From Maritimibacter alkaliphilus HTCC2654 (GTDB lineage: Bacteria; Pseudomonadota; Alphaproteobacteria; Rhodobacterales; Rhodobacteraceae): a stretch of DNA of 64,000 nucleotides. A program made the translations under genes and the position numbers. Location of the stretch: the NCBI RefSeq assembly GCF_000152805.1, contig NZ_CH902578.1:3171029-3235028 (forward strand). Direction: 5' to 3'. Shown here piece by piece: positions 34,981-45,226 of the stretch (position 1 is the stretch's first letter; every line of letters begins with the position of its first letter). The notes below the pieces were generated by a model. The model saw nothing but the letters and a program-made list of their open reading frames with translations, had not been told where the DNA came from and searched no databases.

Positions 34981-37050
34981 TCAGGCGGTTTTTCGGGTCC
35001 GTGCGCGGCCTTCCCACAACCAAGCGGCAACGGCGAGGCCGGCCGCGATCAGCAGCATGAGCCACGGGGGCGCAAGCGGCATGACGCGCAGGTTCTCGAC
35101 CACGTAGGCCCCGCGCGGGGTGTAGCCGATCCAGCCGCGACCGATGGCGGCGCGGCCCGCGTTGACCGACCGAAGCTGCGGATTGCCCTCTTCGATGGCG
35201 GCCGTCCCGCCCCGCATCGCGGCCATGATCGGGGCGAGGGGGTCACCGCTGGCGATGGTTTCCTCGAATTCCTTAGGCGAGGCGGGGCCGACCGCGACGA
35301 CCGAAGTCTGGTCGCCCTCTTCGAGCCGGAACAGACCGATCTGGGCCGAGGCGAATTCCGAGCGGTAGAGGCCGGGCGCGACCTCTTCCATCTGCACCTC
35401 TTCCTCGGTCCCGTCCGGGCGGGTGACGGTGACGGAGCGTGCGCCCTCGCTCATGGTGCGCCGGGTGATCGTGACCTGATTGCCGGTGGCTTCCGCGGTC
35501 AGCGCCTCTTCCTCAAGCTCCGGTTCCTTCATCATCCAGTGGGCGAGGCGGCGCAGAAGTTCCAGTTGCGGTCCGCCGCCTTCGAAGCCGCGATCCCAGA
35601 GCCACGCGTGGTCGGAGGCGAGGAGCGCGACGCGGCCTTCGCCCACGCGGTCCAGTGTAAGAAGTGGACGGTCGCCCGCGCCCTGCATGACGGTCATGCC
35701 AGCGGTTTCTTCGAGTTCGACAAGGCGCATCCAGCGGCCCCAGCCGCCTTCGGGCGCGAAATCTTCCAGCCCGCGCGTGACCGGGTGGCGCTGACCGAGG
35801 TCGGAAATCTGGGGCGAAAAGCCCTCTTCGATCACCCGCGCGGTCGGTTCGCCGGGGAGCACCTGACCGAGCGGCGAGCGGGCGAGGCTTTGGGCCGAGG
35901 CGAGGTCGGGTCCGGCGGCGACCAGCACGGCGCCGCCCTGTTCGATGTAGTTGCGCACGGACAGCAGATAGCTCGCGGGCAGGATGCCGCGCAGTTTGTA
36001 GCGGTCGAAGATGATGAGGTCGAACTCGTCGATCTTCTCCATGAACAGTTCCTGCGTCGGGAATGCGATGAGCGACAGCTCCGACACCGGCACGCCGTCC
36101 TGCTTTTCGGGCGGGCGCAGGATGGTGAAATGGACGAGGTCCACCGCACTGTCGGACTTCAGAAGGTTGCGCCATGTCCGCGTGCCGGGGTGCGGCTCGC
36201 CCGAGACGAGCAGCACGCGCAGGCGGTCGCGCACGCCGTTCATGGTGACGACGGCGGTGTTGTTGCGGTCGGTCAACTCGCCTTCGAGCGTCGGGGTGGT
36301 GAACTGGATCACGTTCTGGCCGCCGTGGGTCAGCGTGATCGGCACGGTCAGCTCGCGGCCCGTCGGCACCTGAACCACTTCCGGCTCGCCGCCGTCGATC
36401 GAGATCGACAGGTCGACCAGCCCGCTTTCGTCCGCGTCCCCCATGTCGTCGATGCGCAGGCCGATCTGCTGTTCCTCGTCCAGAATGCCGAACGCCGGGG
36501 CGTTGGTGACCACCAGCCGCCGGTCCCAATCCTCTTCCCGGCCGGTCCTGAGCAGATGCAGCGGGGCGGGCAGGTCGGGCGCGGCTTCAAGATCGTGCAG
36601 GCGGCCGTCCGAGATCAGGACCATCCCGGCGACGCGGTCGCGCGGCACTTCGGCCAGCGCCTCGGCCAAGGTGGTCATGAGGAGAGAGCCGCGATTGTCC
36701 TCGCCGTCGCTCATCCGCGTGATGCGCAGTTCCAGACCTTCCGTCGCCGCAACGCGGGCGGTGAGCGCGTCCAGCGCCGCCTCGGTTTGTTCCGCGCGGT
36801 CAGACAGGCCCTGCGAGGCGCTTTCGTCCACGATGGCGAGCATGATGTCACCCTCGGGCGCGCGTTCTTCCATCTGAAGCGACGGCCCCGCGAGCGCGAG
36901 CAGAAGCGCCGCCGCGCCCAGCGTCCTGAGCGCCCAGCCCTTGAGCCCGCGCCAGATGGCGAAGATCAGGATCGCGGCGACGATTCCGCCGGCGATCCAG
37001 AGGACCGGCCAGTCGGAGGCCGGGTCGAAGATGACGGACGAGGCGTTCAT
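34981..37050 (-). CDS. membrane protein with glutamine amidotransferase-like domain (MoxR cluster)
   Basis: A 689-residue protein of unknown function and the last gene of the MoxR cluster. Two N-terminal helices (about 16-34 and 40-58) and one C-terminal helix (about 660-680) flank a large periplasmic region. It holds a VWA-like stretch (DIMLAIVDESASQG, VAGMVLISDGRLHD) and a later amidotransferase-fold stretch (DLIIFDRYKLRGILP to GGAVLVAAGPD). The same combination is known from uncharacterised proteins beside DUF4159/BatA-type genes. The ATG overlaps the upstream stop as ATGA. Confidence 0.85.
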   Translation of the reverse strand: MNASSVIFDPASDWPVLWIAGGIVAAILIFAIWRGLKGWALRTLGAAALLLALAGPSLQMEERAPEGDIMLAIVDESASQGLSDRAEQTEAALDALTARVAATEGLELRITRMSDGEDNRGSLLMTTLAEALAEVPRDRVAGMVLISDGRLHDLEAAPDLPAPLHLLRTGREEDWDRRLVVTNAPAFGILDEEQQIGLRIDDMGDADESGLVDLSISIDGGEPEVVQVPTGRELTVPITLTHGGQNVIQFTTPTLEGELTDRNNTAVVTMNGVRDRLRVLLVSGEPHPGTRTWRNLLKSDSAVDLVHFTILRPPEKQDGVPVSELSLIAFPTQELFMEKIDEFDLIIFDRYKLRGILPASYLLSVRNYIEQGGAVLVAAGPDLASAQSLARSPLGQVLPGEPTARVIEEGFSPQISDLGQRHPVTRGLEDFAPEGGWGRWMRLVELEETAGMTVMQGAGDRPLLTLDRVGEGRVALLASDHAWLWDRGFEGGGPQLELLRRLAHWMMKEPELEEEALTAEATGNQVTITRRTMSEGARSVTVTRPDGTEEEVQMEEVAPGLYRSEFASAQIGLFRLEEGDQTSVVAVGPASPKEFEETIASGDPLAPIMAAMRGGTAAIEEGNPQLRSVNAGRAAIGRGWIGYTPRGAYVVENLRVMPLAPPWLMLLIAAGLAVAAWLWEGRARTRKTA

Positions 37051-39839
37051 TGGCCGAGCCTTTCCAGCAGGGCAGGCACGTGGACCTGATCCGACTTGTA
37101 GTTGCCGGTGAGCACATGCATCACGAGGTTCACGCCGAAGCGATAAGCCATCTCGCGCTGCCGCTCGCCTGCAAAGCCCCGGCCCACCGGAAACATCGGC
37201 GATCCATTCTCGTTCACCGCCCAGGCCGACGCCCAGTCGTTGCCGCCGATCAGAACCGGCGTCACCCCGTCGTTGAGGTTGCGAAACGGCATGCCCTCGG
37301 CCCGTTCGGCGTCGGGCGGCGAGCTTTCGACCCAGACCGACTGACCGAAATAGCGGCCCGGGAAATCGGCGAGCAGATAGAAGGTGCGCGTCAGCACGTG
37401 ATCGTTCGGGATCGGCTCCAGCGGTGGAATGTCGAGCGGGCGTGCCAGCGATCTGAGCCGCGTCCCTTCGGCCGTCGCACCCGAGCCGAACCCGGCCACG
37501 TCCCCGTCACGCGTGTCGAACACGATCATGCCGCCACCGCGCAGATAGGCGTTGAGCTTGGCATAGGCTTCGGACGAGGGCGCGGGCTGGGTTTCCTCGA
37601 CCGGCCAGTAGAGCAGGGGATAGACCGCAAGTTCGTCGGTCTCGATGTCGATCCCGACCGGGGCGACGGGTTCGACGGAGGTGCGGGCGAAAAGCTGTTG
37701 GCCGAGGCCCTGAAGCCCGGCCTCGGATACGCGGTCGAGTTGGGCGTTGCCCGTGCGCACGTAGGCAAGGGTGACCTCGCCGGCGGCCGCGACCAGTGCC
37801 GCTTCGTCGATGGGGGTCGCTTTGGCCTCGTCCTGTGCGCGGGCGTATTGCGGCGCGATCATCAGGGCGACCCCGATCACCGCAGCGGTCGCCGCCGCCT
37901 TGCCGCGCTTGCCGCTCAGACGGCCCGTGAGGAACAGCGAGGCGATCACGTCGACGGCCAGCGCCGCCAGCGCCAGCAGGAGAAGCCAGCCGGACAGATC
38001 GGTTTCCTCGCGCTCGCCCTGCCATTCGGGCACGACGCCCGCGGGCCAAGCGGCGGGGCGCAGCACGGTGTCCTCACCGATCACGTTGACGGCGACGCGG
38101 CGATCTTCGTCGGCATAAAGGCCCGGCGGCAGGTCGGGGCCGACGCCCTGTGTCAGTTCCTCGCCCGGCACGCCGGGCCGCTCGCCCGCGTCGTCGAGCG
38201 CGCCGAAGCCGTCGAGCAGGGTCTCGGGCACCCATGTCGTGCCTTCCAATTCGCCCGCGTCGGGCGTGCCGGTCCGGGTCGAGACCGCAAGGCGTTCGAG
38301 CATCTGAACGAACAGGCCCGACAGCGGAAGCGACGACCATTCGGCATTGGCCGACACGTGGATCAGCACGACCTGACCATCGGCCAGCGTCTTGCGGGTG
38401 ACGAGCGGGGTGCCATCGACCAGTTCCGCGATGGTGCGCTCGGCCAGCAGGGGGCCGGGTTCGGCCAGAACCTGACTGGTAACTTCGATGTCGTCGGGAA
38501 TCGCGAGACCGTAGAACGGGCTGTCCTCGGGGAACGGGGCCAGCGTGCGGGGTTCGCCCCAGCTCATCGCGCCGCCCACTTCGCGCCCGCCCACGCGCAG
38601 ACGCACGGGGAGAAGCGGATCTTCCTCGGCGCGGCCCGTATCGGCGGCGGCAAGCCGTGGTCCGGCGAAGCGCAGCAGCAGGCCGCCCTCGGCCACCCAT
38701 TCCTCCAGCGCGTCCTTGTCACTGGGCGCAAGCGCCGGGACATCGGCAAGGACGACCACATCGGGGCTGGCCGCGATCAGGTCGGACAACGCGCCCTCCA
38801 GCACATCCGCGGTCGGCACGAGAGCTTCGCGCAGGTAGTGAAGCGGCGAGAGCAGTTCCAGCCCTTCCTCGCTGTCGCCGCCGATCAGCGCGACCTTGCG
38901 GCGGCGCAGGGTGTCGTCGGCCAGCGTCACGGTTCCGGCGCTGCGCAGCCCCTCGACCTCGAACCGGGCGATCCGGTTGCGCAGTTCGGGGGGCAGGGAA
39001 ATTTCGGTCACCGCTTCGGTCGCACCCTGTTCGAAGGTAAGCGTGGCGCGGGCCAGTTCGCGTTCGATGCCGGCCGGATCGGGGCCTTGCCCGGTCAAGT
39101 CTATGGTTTGCGCGGCATCGGACGTGGACCGGGTGGCCGACAGGCGCACCATGCCGTCCGCGATCCGGGCCGGTTGCAGACCGATACGCGGGGCAGGCGG
39201 CTCCGACACCGTCAGCGCACCGCGCGACTGAAGCTCGCGGGCCAAGGCGGCGCGGGAGTCGCCCGCCAATCCGTCGGACAGCCAAAGCGTATCGAACCCC
39301 TCGTCCACCGTGTCCAGCCAATCGAGCGCGGGCGCATGATCGACGGGCCACGCTTTCGGCAGAAGGCCATCGAGCCGGGCTTGCGCGTCTGCGGCCGAGC
39401 GCAGGGGCAGGCCGCCTTCGGGTGGGAGGTCGTTCAGGGCCACCACGGCCACGCGGCGCCCGGTCGATGCCGCAGCCTCCAACCGCCGATCCGCAGCCTC
39501 GAGCCGTGGGCGCCAGTCGGGCGCGGCGGCGTAGCTGTCATCGACCAGCACGACCAGCGGGCCTGAGCCGGTCTCGACCGGCTCCGGGTTCAGGATCGGG
39601 CCGGAAAAGCCGAAGATCATCGCGGCGACGGCCAGCATTCGCAGAAGGAGAAGCCACCAAGGGGTCCTGTCGGCCTCGCTGTCCTCGTCCTCGAGACCCA
39701 GCAGAAGCGCGACACCCGGAAAGGCGCGGCGGATCGGTGCGGGCGGGATCGCGCGCAGGATGATCCAGAGGATCGGCAGGGCGGCCAGCGCGATCAGCAG
39801 CCATGGGGTCACGAAACCGATGGGACTGAGCGTGAACAT
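37047..39839 (-). CDS. BatA-N/DUF4159 membrane protein (MoxR cluster)
   Basis: A 930-residue protein. The N-terminal BatA-like membrane unit has helices near 12-28 and 58-76 with RRAFPGVALLLGLED between them. The central part is VWA-like (LVVLVDDSYAAAPD, FDTLWLSDGLAG). Two more helices occur near 645 and 680, and a C-terminal DUF4159 domain has AYLRGGGMIVFDTRDGD and YLLADFPGRYFGQ. The start is set by the TGATG overlap with the DUF58 gene; a slightly earlier ATG at 39872 lies inside that gene. It probably acts in the envelope with MoxR and DUF58. Confidence 0.88.
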   Translation of the reverse strand: MFTLSPIGFVTPWLLIALAALPILWIILRAIPPAPIRRAFPGVALLLGLEDEDSEADRTPWWLLLLRMLAVAAMIFGFSGPILNPEPVETGSGPLVVLVDDSYAAAPDWRPRLEAADRRLEAAASTGRRVAVVALNDLPPEGGLPLRSAADAQARLDGLLPKAWPVDHAPALDWLDTVDEGFDTLWLSDGLAGDSRAALARELQSRGALTVSEPPAPRIGLQPARIADGMVRLSATRSTSDAAQTIDLTGQGPDPAGIERELARATLTFEQGATEAVTEISLPPELRNRIARFEVEGLRSAGTVTLADDTLRRRKVALIGGDSEEGLELLSPLHYLREALVPTADVLEGALSDLIAASPDVVVLADVPALAPSDKDALEEWVAEGGLLLRFAGPRLAAADTGRAEEDPLLPVRLRVGGREVGGAMSWGEPRTLAPFPEDSPFYGLAIPDDIEVTSQVLAEPGPLLAERTIAELVDGTPLVTRKTLADGQVVLIHVSANAEWSSLPLSGLFVQMLERLAVSTRTGTPDAGELEGTTWVPETLLDGFGALDDAGERPGVPGEELTQGVGPDLPPGLYADEDRRVAVNVIGEDTVLRPAAWPAGVVPEWQGEREETDLSGWLLLLALAALAVDVIASLFLTGRLSGKRGKAAATAAVIGVALMIAPQYARAQDEAKATPIDEAALVAAAGEVTLAYVRTGNAQLDRVSEAGLQGLGQQLFARTSVEPVAPVGIDIETDELAVYPLLYWPVEETQPAPSSEAYAKLNAYLRGGGMIVFDTRDGDVAGFGSGATAEGTRLRSLARPLDIPPLEPIPNDHVLTRTFYLLADFPGRYFGQSVWVESSPPDAERAEGMPFRNLNDGVTPVLIGGNDWASAWAVNENGSPMFPVGRGFAGERQREMAYRFGVNLVMHVLTGNYKSDQVHVPALLERLGQ

Positions 39840-40701
39840 CAGGCGCGGCCCTCCAGCGCCTGATACATCCAAAGCAGCGCCGAGGCGGGGCTGTCATTGG
39901 TGTGATGCGTGTGAAACCGCCATCCGGTCAGTCCCGCCATCGCGGTCAGCCGTTCCTTGCGCCGTGCCAGCCGGGCCAGATAGCGATCCCGCAATTCACC
40001 GGCCTTGCGCGTTTCGAATTCAAGCGTGTTGCCCATAGAATGAAACACGGTGCGCCCGTCGAAGGGAAACGCCTCTTCCGAGGGGTCGAGCACCTGAAGC
40101 AGAACGCCTTGCACACCCCGGTCGGCGGCCGTCGCCAGCGCCTCTTCAACCGGGCCGGGGTCGGCCATGAAATCCGAGATGAAGACGGCCCGCGAATGGC
40201 GCGGCAGGATCGACACGTCCGGCACGCCGTAATCCTGCGGGGTCTTGTCCGCCAGACGTTCGGCCACGCGGCCAAGCTGGACCTCGCCGCGCATCGGTCG
40301 GATGCCCATATCGGTCAGCCCGACCCGTTCGCCCGCCTGCACCAGAAGCACGGCGGCCGCGAGCGACAGAAGCGCGGCGCGGTCGGCCTTGGTGACAAGG
40401 TTCTTTTCCGACGAGAACTGCATCGACTGGCCGCGATCGACCCAGAAGACGACGGATTGCGCCGCCTGCCATTCCTTTTCGGCGACGAAATGCACGTCGG
40501 ACCGGGCCGAGCGGCGCCAGTCGATCGATCGGGCGGGGTCGCCGGGCTGGGCCGTGCGGTATTGCCAGAAGGCATCGCCCATGCCGGGTCGGCGCCGCCC
40601 GTGTTCCCCCAGCACGACACCCCGGGCCAGTTGGCTGGCCTCGGCGAGCAGGGGGGGGAGCGGCGCGGCGAGCGCCTCGGCCCTTGGGCGCAGGGGAAGG
40701 G

Positions 40702-40705
<4 letters not shown>
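39839..40705 (-). CDS. DUF58 domain protein (MoxR cluster)
   Basis: A 288-residue protein of the DUF58 family, which has a VWA-like fold. The family core is YRTAQPGDPARSIDWRRSAR near residues 50-69, followed by VVFWVDRGQSMQF with the MIDAS-like Asp-x-x-x-Ser. DUF58 proteins are almost always next to MoxR ATPases and are thought to be their substrates or partners. It overlaps the moxR stop by ATGA and the next gene's start by one base. Confidence 0.93.
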
Positions 40706-41709
<1,004 letters not shown>

Positions 41710-41829
41710 GACACGTCTCCGATCTGTTCGTCGGGATCAGTAAAGGGCAAGGAACGGGGGGAAGCAAATGACAGTTATGACAAAAGGCGTTCACGGCACC
41801 GTGTCGGCGGCCCTTGCGGAAAATCGAGG

Positions 41830-41904
41830 CGGATTCTCGCTGTTCGCGTGCCGGAATAGAACGCGGACTGCCCGTGCAGGGAGGCGGAGCATGGCGAGAA
41901 TCCG
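41830..41904. other. possible structured RNA or regulatory region between MoxR and DUF1285 genes
   Basis: An 11-bp perfect inverted repeat (41830-41840 with 41894-41904) encloses a second short stem, CGCGT with ACGCG, and an alternative pairing GCCGGA/TCCGGC. It lies in the 271-base divergent gap, 77 bases before the DUF1285 start. No known RNA family was recognised. Confidence 0.3.
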
Positions 41905-41980
41905 GCACCCGCTTGCCGAGGTTCACGGAACGCGGGCCGGATGATACGTGTTGAGAGGGCCAAACAACCAAGGTGCACGG

Positions 41981-42565
41981 ATGACAAAGACCACGATGAC
42001 CGGACAAGTCGGAATCAGCGCCGAAAGCCTCGCCTCGTCCGCGAAGAAGGCAGCCAAGGGCGGCTTGCCGCCCGTGGACAAGTGGAATCCCGATTTCTGC
42101 GGCGATCTGGACATGCGCATCGCGCGGGACGGGACGTGGTTCTACCTTGGCACGCCCATCGGTCGGCATGAGCTGGTGAAACTGTTCTCGTCGATCCTTC
42201 GCAAGGACGGGGACGATTATTTCCTCGTGACGCCGGTCGAAAAGGTCGGGATCACCGTCGATGACGCGCCCTTCGTGGCGGTCGATTTCGCCCGCGAGGG
42301 CGACGCGCTGCGGTTCGTCACCAACGTCGAGGATGAGGTGCTGGCAGGCCCCGACCACCCGATCCGCGTGGTCCGCGACCCGGAAACCGGGGAGCCGTCG
42401 CCCTACGTCAACATCCGCCGCAACCTTGAAGCCCTGATCGACCGCAAGAGTTTCTACCGGCTCGTCGAGATCGGGGAACATGCCGACCATGACGGCGAAA
42501 GCTGGTTCGGCCTGCGTTCGCAAGGCGCGTTCTTCCCGATCATTCCAAGCGCGGAACTGCCCTGA
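41981..42565 (+). CDS. DUF1285 domain protein
   Basis: A 194-residue cytosolic protein of the DUF1285 family, common in alphaproteobacteria and of unknown function. Family features are DKWNPDFCGDLDMRIARDGTW near residue 34 and YFLVTPVEKVGITVDDAPFVAV in the middle. The ATG at 41981 has AAGG 7 bases upstream and is preferred to one at 41948. In related genomes it sits near moxR-type genes, as here on the opposite strand. It ends 3 bases from the convergent lipoprotein gene. Confidence 0.85.
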   Translation: MTKTTMTGQVGISAESLASSAKKAAKGGLPPVDKWNPDFCGDLDMRIARDGTWFYLGTPIGRHELVKLFSSILRKDGDDYFLVTPVEKVGITVDDAPFVAVDFAREGDALRFVTNVEDEVLAGPDHPIRVVRDPETGEPSPYVNIRRNLEALIDRKSFYRLVEIGEHADHDGESWFGLRSQGAFFPIIPSAELP

Positions 42566-42568
42566 GCC

Positions 42569-43273
42569 TTAGTCCCGCTTGGCGTATCCGTTCAGGTAAG
42601 CGTCGATCTTGTCACCGTTCAGGGTCATCTCGATGTTCCCGAAATTCGTGCCCGTGATCCTCACGCCGTCGGCGTCCGCGCCGGTCAGGAAGCCGTAGAT
42701 CGGGGCGTCGATGTCGATGTCGGTATCGTCGCCGGTCAGGTTGCCCGAAAGCCGCGTGTTGATGTGCTGATCGGTGATCGTCGTCTCGGCGATCTCCAGC
42801 GCGCCGTTCAATATCGCCAATGCGTCGGCATTCGTCGCTTCGACGGCGGTGGTCTTCGCCTCTTCGGGCGTCAACGTGCGGTCGGTCAGAAGCGACTCGA
42901 ACCCCGCGAATTTCGGGTCGTAGACCGGGATGCGCCCCGCGTTCTCCACCCGCCCGGAAATGGTGCCGCTCGACGCCGAGAACGCGGCTTCCAGCGTCAT
43001 CGAGGCGAGCATCAGGTCGTGGTCCTTCGCGCCCGGTCGCGTCATGTCGAGGTACATTCCACCCGTGTAGGTGGCTGTCCCGCTGGTGGGCAAAGTCGCG
43101 GTCTGGTCGGATTCGTCGGTCGCCAGAATCGCGGCGGTGTAGGCGAAGGCAAAGGCTTCGATCCATCCTTCGTCGCTGCCGACGCCCGTCGTCGAGGCGA
43201 TGGTGCATCCACACAGGGACAACGTGGAAACAGGCCAGACCAGATACGACCTGAAAGTCGTCAAGTAACGCAT
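42569..43273 (-). CDS. predicted surface lipoprotein (TbpB-like barrel), paralogue A
   Basis: A 234-residue lipoprotein. The ATG at 43273 is chosen because AGGGGA lies 6 bases upstream; an ATG 9 codons earlier has no such site. The signal peptide ends in LCGC, with the last Cys as lipid anchor. The core LPTSGTATYTGGMYLDM resembles the beta-barrel of transferrin-binding-protein-like lipoproteins, and the same motif recurs in the two neighbours. Ligand is unknown. The region is somewhat less GC-rich than its surroundings. Confidence 0.7.
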   Translation of the reverse strand: MRYLTTFRSYLVWPVSTLSLCGCTIASTTGVGSDEGWIEAFAFAYTAAILATDESDQTATLPTSGTATYTGGMYLDMTRPGAKDHDLMLASMTLEAAFSASSGTISGRVENAGRIPVYDPKFAGFESLLTDRTLTPEEAKTTAVEATNADALAILNGALEIAETTITDQHINTRLSGNLTGDDTDIDIDAPIYGFLTGADADGVRITGTNFGNIEMTLNGDKIDAYLNGYAKRD

Positions 43274-43381
43274 AACGAATCCCCTAAGTGTCCTAATCAT
43301 TACATTGATGCACAGAACCCGCGATGCGGCCAGAAATACCCTGCATCCACGAACACGCTCATGTGGTGAAGATGGTTCGGG

Positions 43382-44070
43382 TCAGCGGGCGACCGCGATG
43401 CTCTCGAACCATCCGATCAGGGTTTCGCCGTTCCTCGTCGCGCCGAACGGACTCCCGATACTCGGATCGGGCGTGCGGCCATGCGTGTCGTTCACCGCGA
43501 CCACCTCGCCTGAGTTTCCAAGGATGTTGCCCTGCAAGACCCCGTCAAAGGTCGTCTCGCCGCCCGCGCCATGTTCGACCGATCCCGAGGCGCTCGCGAA
43601 GAAAACACCGTTCTGCACGGATGTTTCGGCCAAGGTGATCTGGCCTGAGACCGCTTTCGCAGGCCGCAAGGCCGCGGTGATCCTTGCGCGTGCGGCCTCT
43701 GTGTCGACGCAATACCCACCGCACGACACGTTGCTGTCGACCGGGTCTTCGTAAACCCCAAGGTTTTCCAGCACGAGAAAATCGGACACCTCCCCTGAAA
43801 TGCGCTTTCCCGTGGATGAGACGCCGCGTTGTAGGTCGCAAGCCCGACGTAAAGGTCTTTCGTGTTTCGGTTCGGATCGACCGCACTGACTTCGGCGATC
43901 CCTTCATACCGTGCCGTGCCGGAGGTGGGGACATTGGCCACTTGCTGATCGACCGTTGCGTAGAAGTAGGCGCGTTGGGCGTCGACCCAGACATCTGCGT
44001 GTCTGGACCCCATGCATCCAGTCAGTGTGGCCAGCACCCCCATCGACAGGAGCAGCCGAAATGAATTCAT
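43382..44070 (-). pseudogene. predicted surface lipoprotein, paralogue B, frameshifted
   Basis: Reads as a TbpB-like lipoprotein in two frames. The first frame begins MNSFRLLLSMGVLATLTGC (lipobox LTGC) and reaches SHPRESAFQG. The second continues VSDFLVLENLGVYEDP to the stop at 43382. Adding one base to the four-base C-run at 43792-43795 (G on the coding strand) restores one open frame of 230 codons, matching the neighbours' 235 and 227. The cause may be a deletion, slippage at the G-run or a sequencing error. Confidence 0.75.
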
Positions 44071-44145
44071 GGAAAAACCCTCAACAATCGTTCTGAGGGT
44101 GGCGTAACAATGCCGCCCGATCAAGCGCCGAACCGGCGTGCGCGA

Positions 44146-44469
44146 TCAGTCCTTGAGCGTGGCTTCCAGAAACCGCTCGAAATCGTCGAGGTTAACCGGC
44201 TCGAACTGTCCGAACCCCTGCATCCAGACGCTCGCCGCCTTCAGCGCACCGGGTTCCAGCTTGCACCACGTGACCCGCCCGAGTTTTTCCTGACTGATGA
44301 GGCCGGCGGCGGTCAGGATGCGCAGATGCTTGGAAATCGCGGCCAGCGACATGTCGAAGGGTTCGGCCACGTCCGTCACCGCCATGTCGTCCTCGAGGAG
44401 CATGGTCAGGATCGCCCGTCGCGTGGGATCGGCCAGCGCGGCGAAGGTGAGGTCGAGCTTGTCATTCAC
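44146..44469 (-). CDS. ArsR-family winged-helix regulator
   Basis: A 107-residue regulator with the opening FAALADPTRRAILTML, then the recognition helix SLAAISKHLRILTAAGLI and the wing KLGRVTWCKLEP. It lacks the clustered metal-binding Cys of ArsR/SmtB sensors; only one Cys is present, so it is not an obvious metal sensor. It lies between lipoprotein paralogues B and C on the same strand and may regulate them, though the link is only positional. Confidence 0.92.
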   Translation of the reverse strand: MNDKLDLTFAALADPTRRAILTMLLEDDMAVTDVAEPFDMSLAAISKHLRILTAAGLISQEKLGRVTWCKLEPGALKAASVWMQGFGQFEPVNLDDFERFLEATLKD

Positions 44470-44545
44470 GTTATGGGCGTAGGTCGCGCGGCGGCTTTGG
44501 TCAATGCACTTGGCGGGCGGGGGTGTTCCCCGCCCACCCTTGGGA

Positions 44546-45226
44546 TCACTTTCGGGACAGCGACAAAAGGATACCGAACCGATCCTGACCGCCCTGGTCG
44601 AAGCTCAAGCCGTCGTCAGAACTCCCATAGACCGCCAAGTATTCGGCACCGTCGCCCATGAAAGCGCCGCTCGTCTGGCCTGACAGATCGGTCACGCGCG
44701 TTCCGCTCTTCAAAGTGCCGTCGGTCGCGAACGTCAAGAAAGATGGGTCGTATTCGCCGCGCGCGGTCAGGATAACTTCGCCGTCGATGACCGATGCGTT
44801 CTGCATAATGCTCTTCAACGCGCGTTCCTGTTCCGCCGTCGTATCGGCGCTGGCGTATGCGTTCAGCACCTGCTCCAGTTCCTGAACGCTCAGATCCTCG
44901 CGAACCACGAAATTCTCGAGCTTGCCGTCAATGTCGGCCTCGTACCCGGTGAACCGCGCTTCATAGGTCGATGTCCCCGCGAATAGATCCTGTCTCGTGG
45001 TCGCCTGATTGCCGACCGCGATCGTGGCCTGACCCTCGTATGTCGCCGTCCCCGAAACCGGCATGTCGTAAGTTGCGTCCGCGTAGAGCGCGCCTTCCGT
45101 CGCTTCGGACGCAGCATAGTAGGCATCGAGCCTTGCATCGCGCAGACCGGCGGCATCCGACGACATCTGACACCCGGCGAGCAGGATGATGGGCCCTATG
45201 AGGGCACCGTATTTTCCAAATTTCAT
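44546..45226 (-). CDS. predicted surface lipoprotein (TbpB-like barrel), paralogue C
   Basis: A 226-residue lipoprotein with signal peptide MKFGKYGALIGPIILLAGC and lipobox LLAGC. The shared core is DMPVSGTATYEGQATIAVG, and a later repeat of the barrel pattern is TSTYEARFTGYEADIDGKLENF. AAAAGGGG lies just upstream of the ATG. It is preceded by a 415-base gap with no clear gene. Together with A and B it suggests a lineage-specific surface protein family. Confidence 0.75.
   Translation of the reverse strand: MKFGKYGALIGPIILLAGCQMSSDAAGLRDARLDAYYAASEATEGALYADATYDMPVSGTATYEGQATIAVGNQATTRQDLFAGTSTYEARFTGYEADIDGKLENFVVREDLSVQELEQVLNAYASADTTAEQERALKSIMQNASVIDGEVILTARGEYDPSFLTFATDGTLKSGTRVTDLSGQTSGAFMGDGAEYLAVYGSSDDGLSFDQGGQDRFGILLSLSRK

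Noticed and set aside
37050-39566. Very long open frame on the plus strand opposite the DUF4159 gene
   Set aside because: Its translation is rich in Arg, His and Gly with no family motif. The minus-strand gene has clear helices, domains and coupled starts. Long antisense frames arise from the GC-rich third positions.
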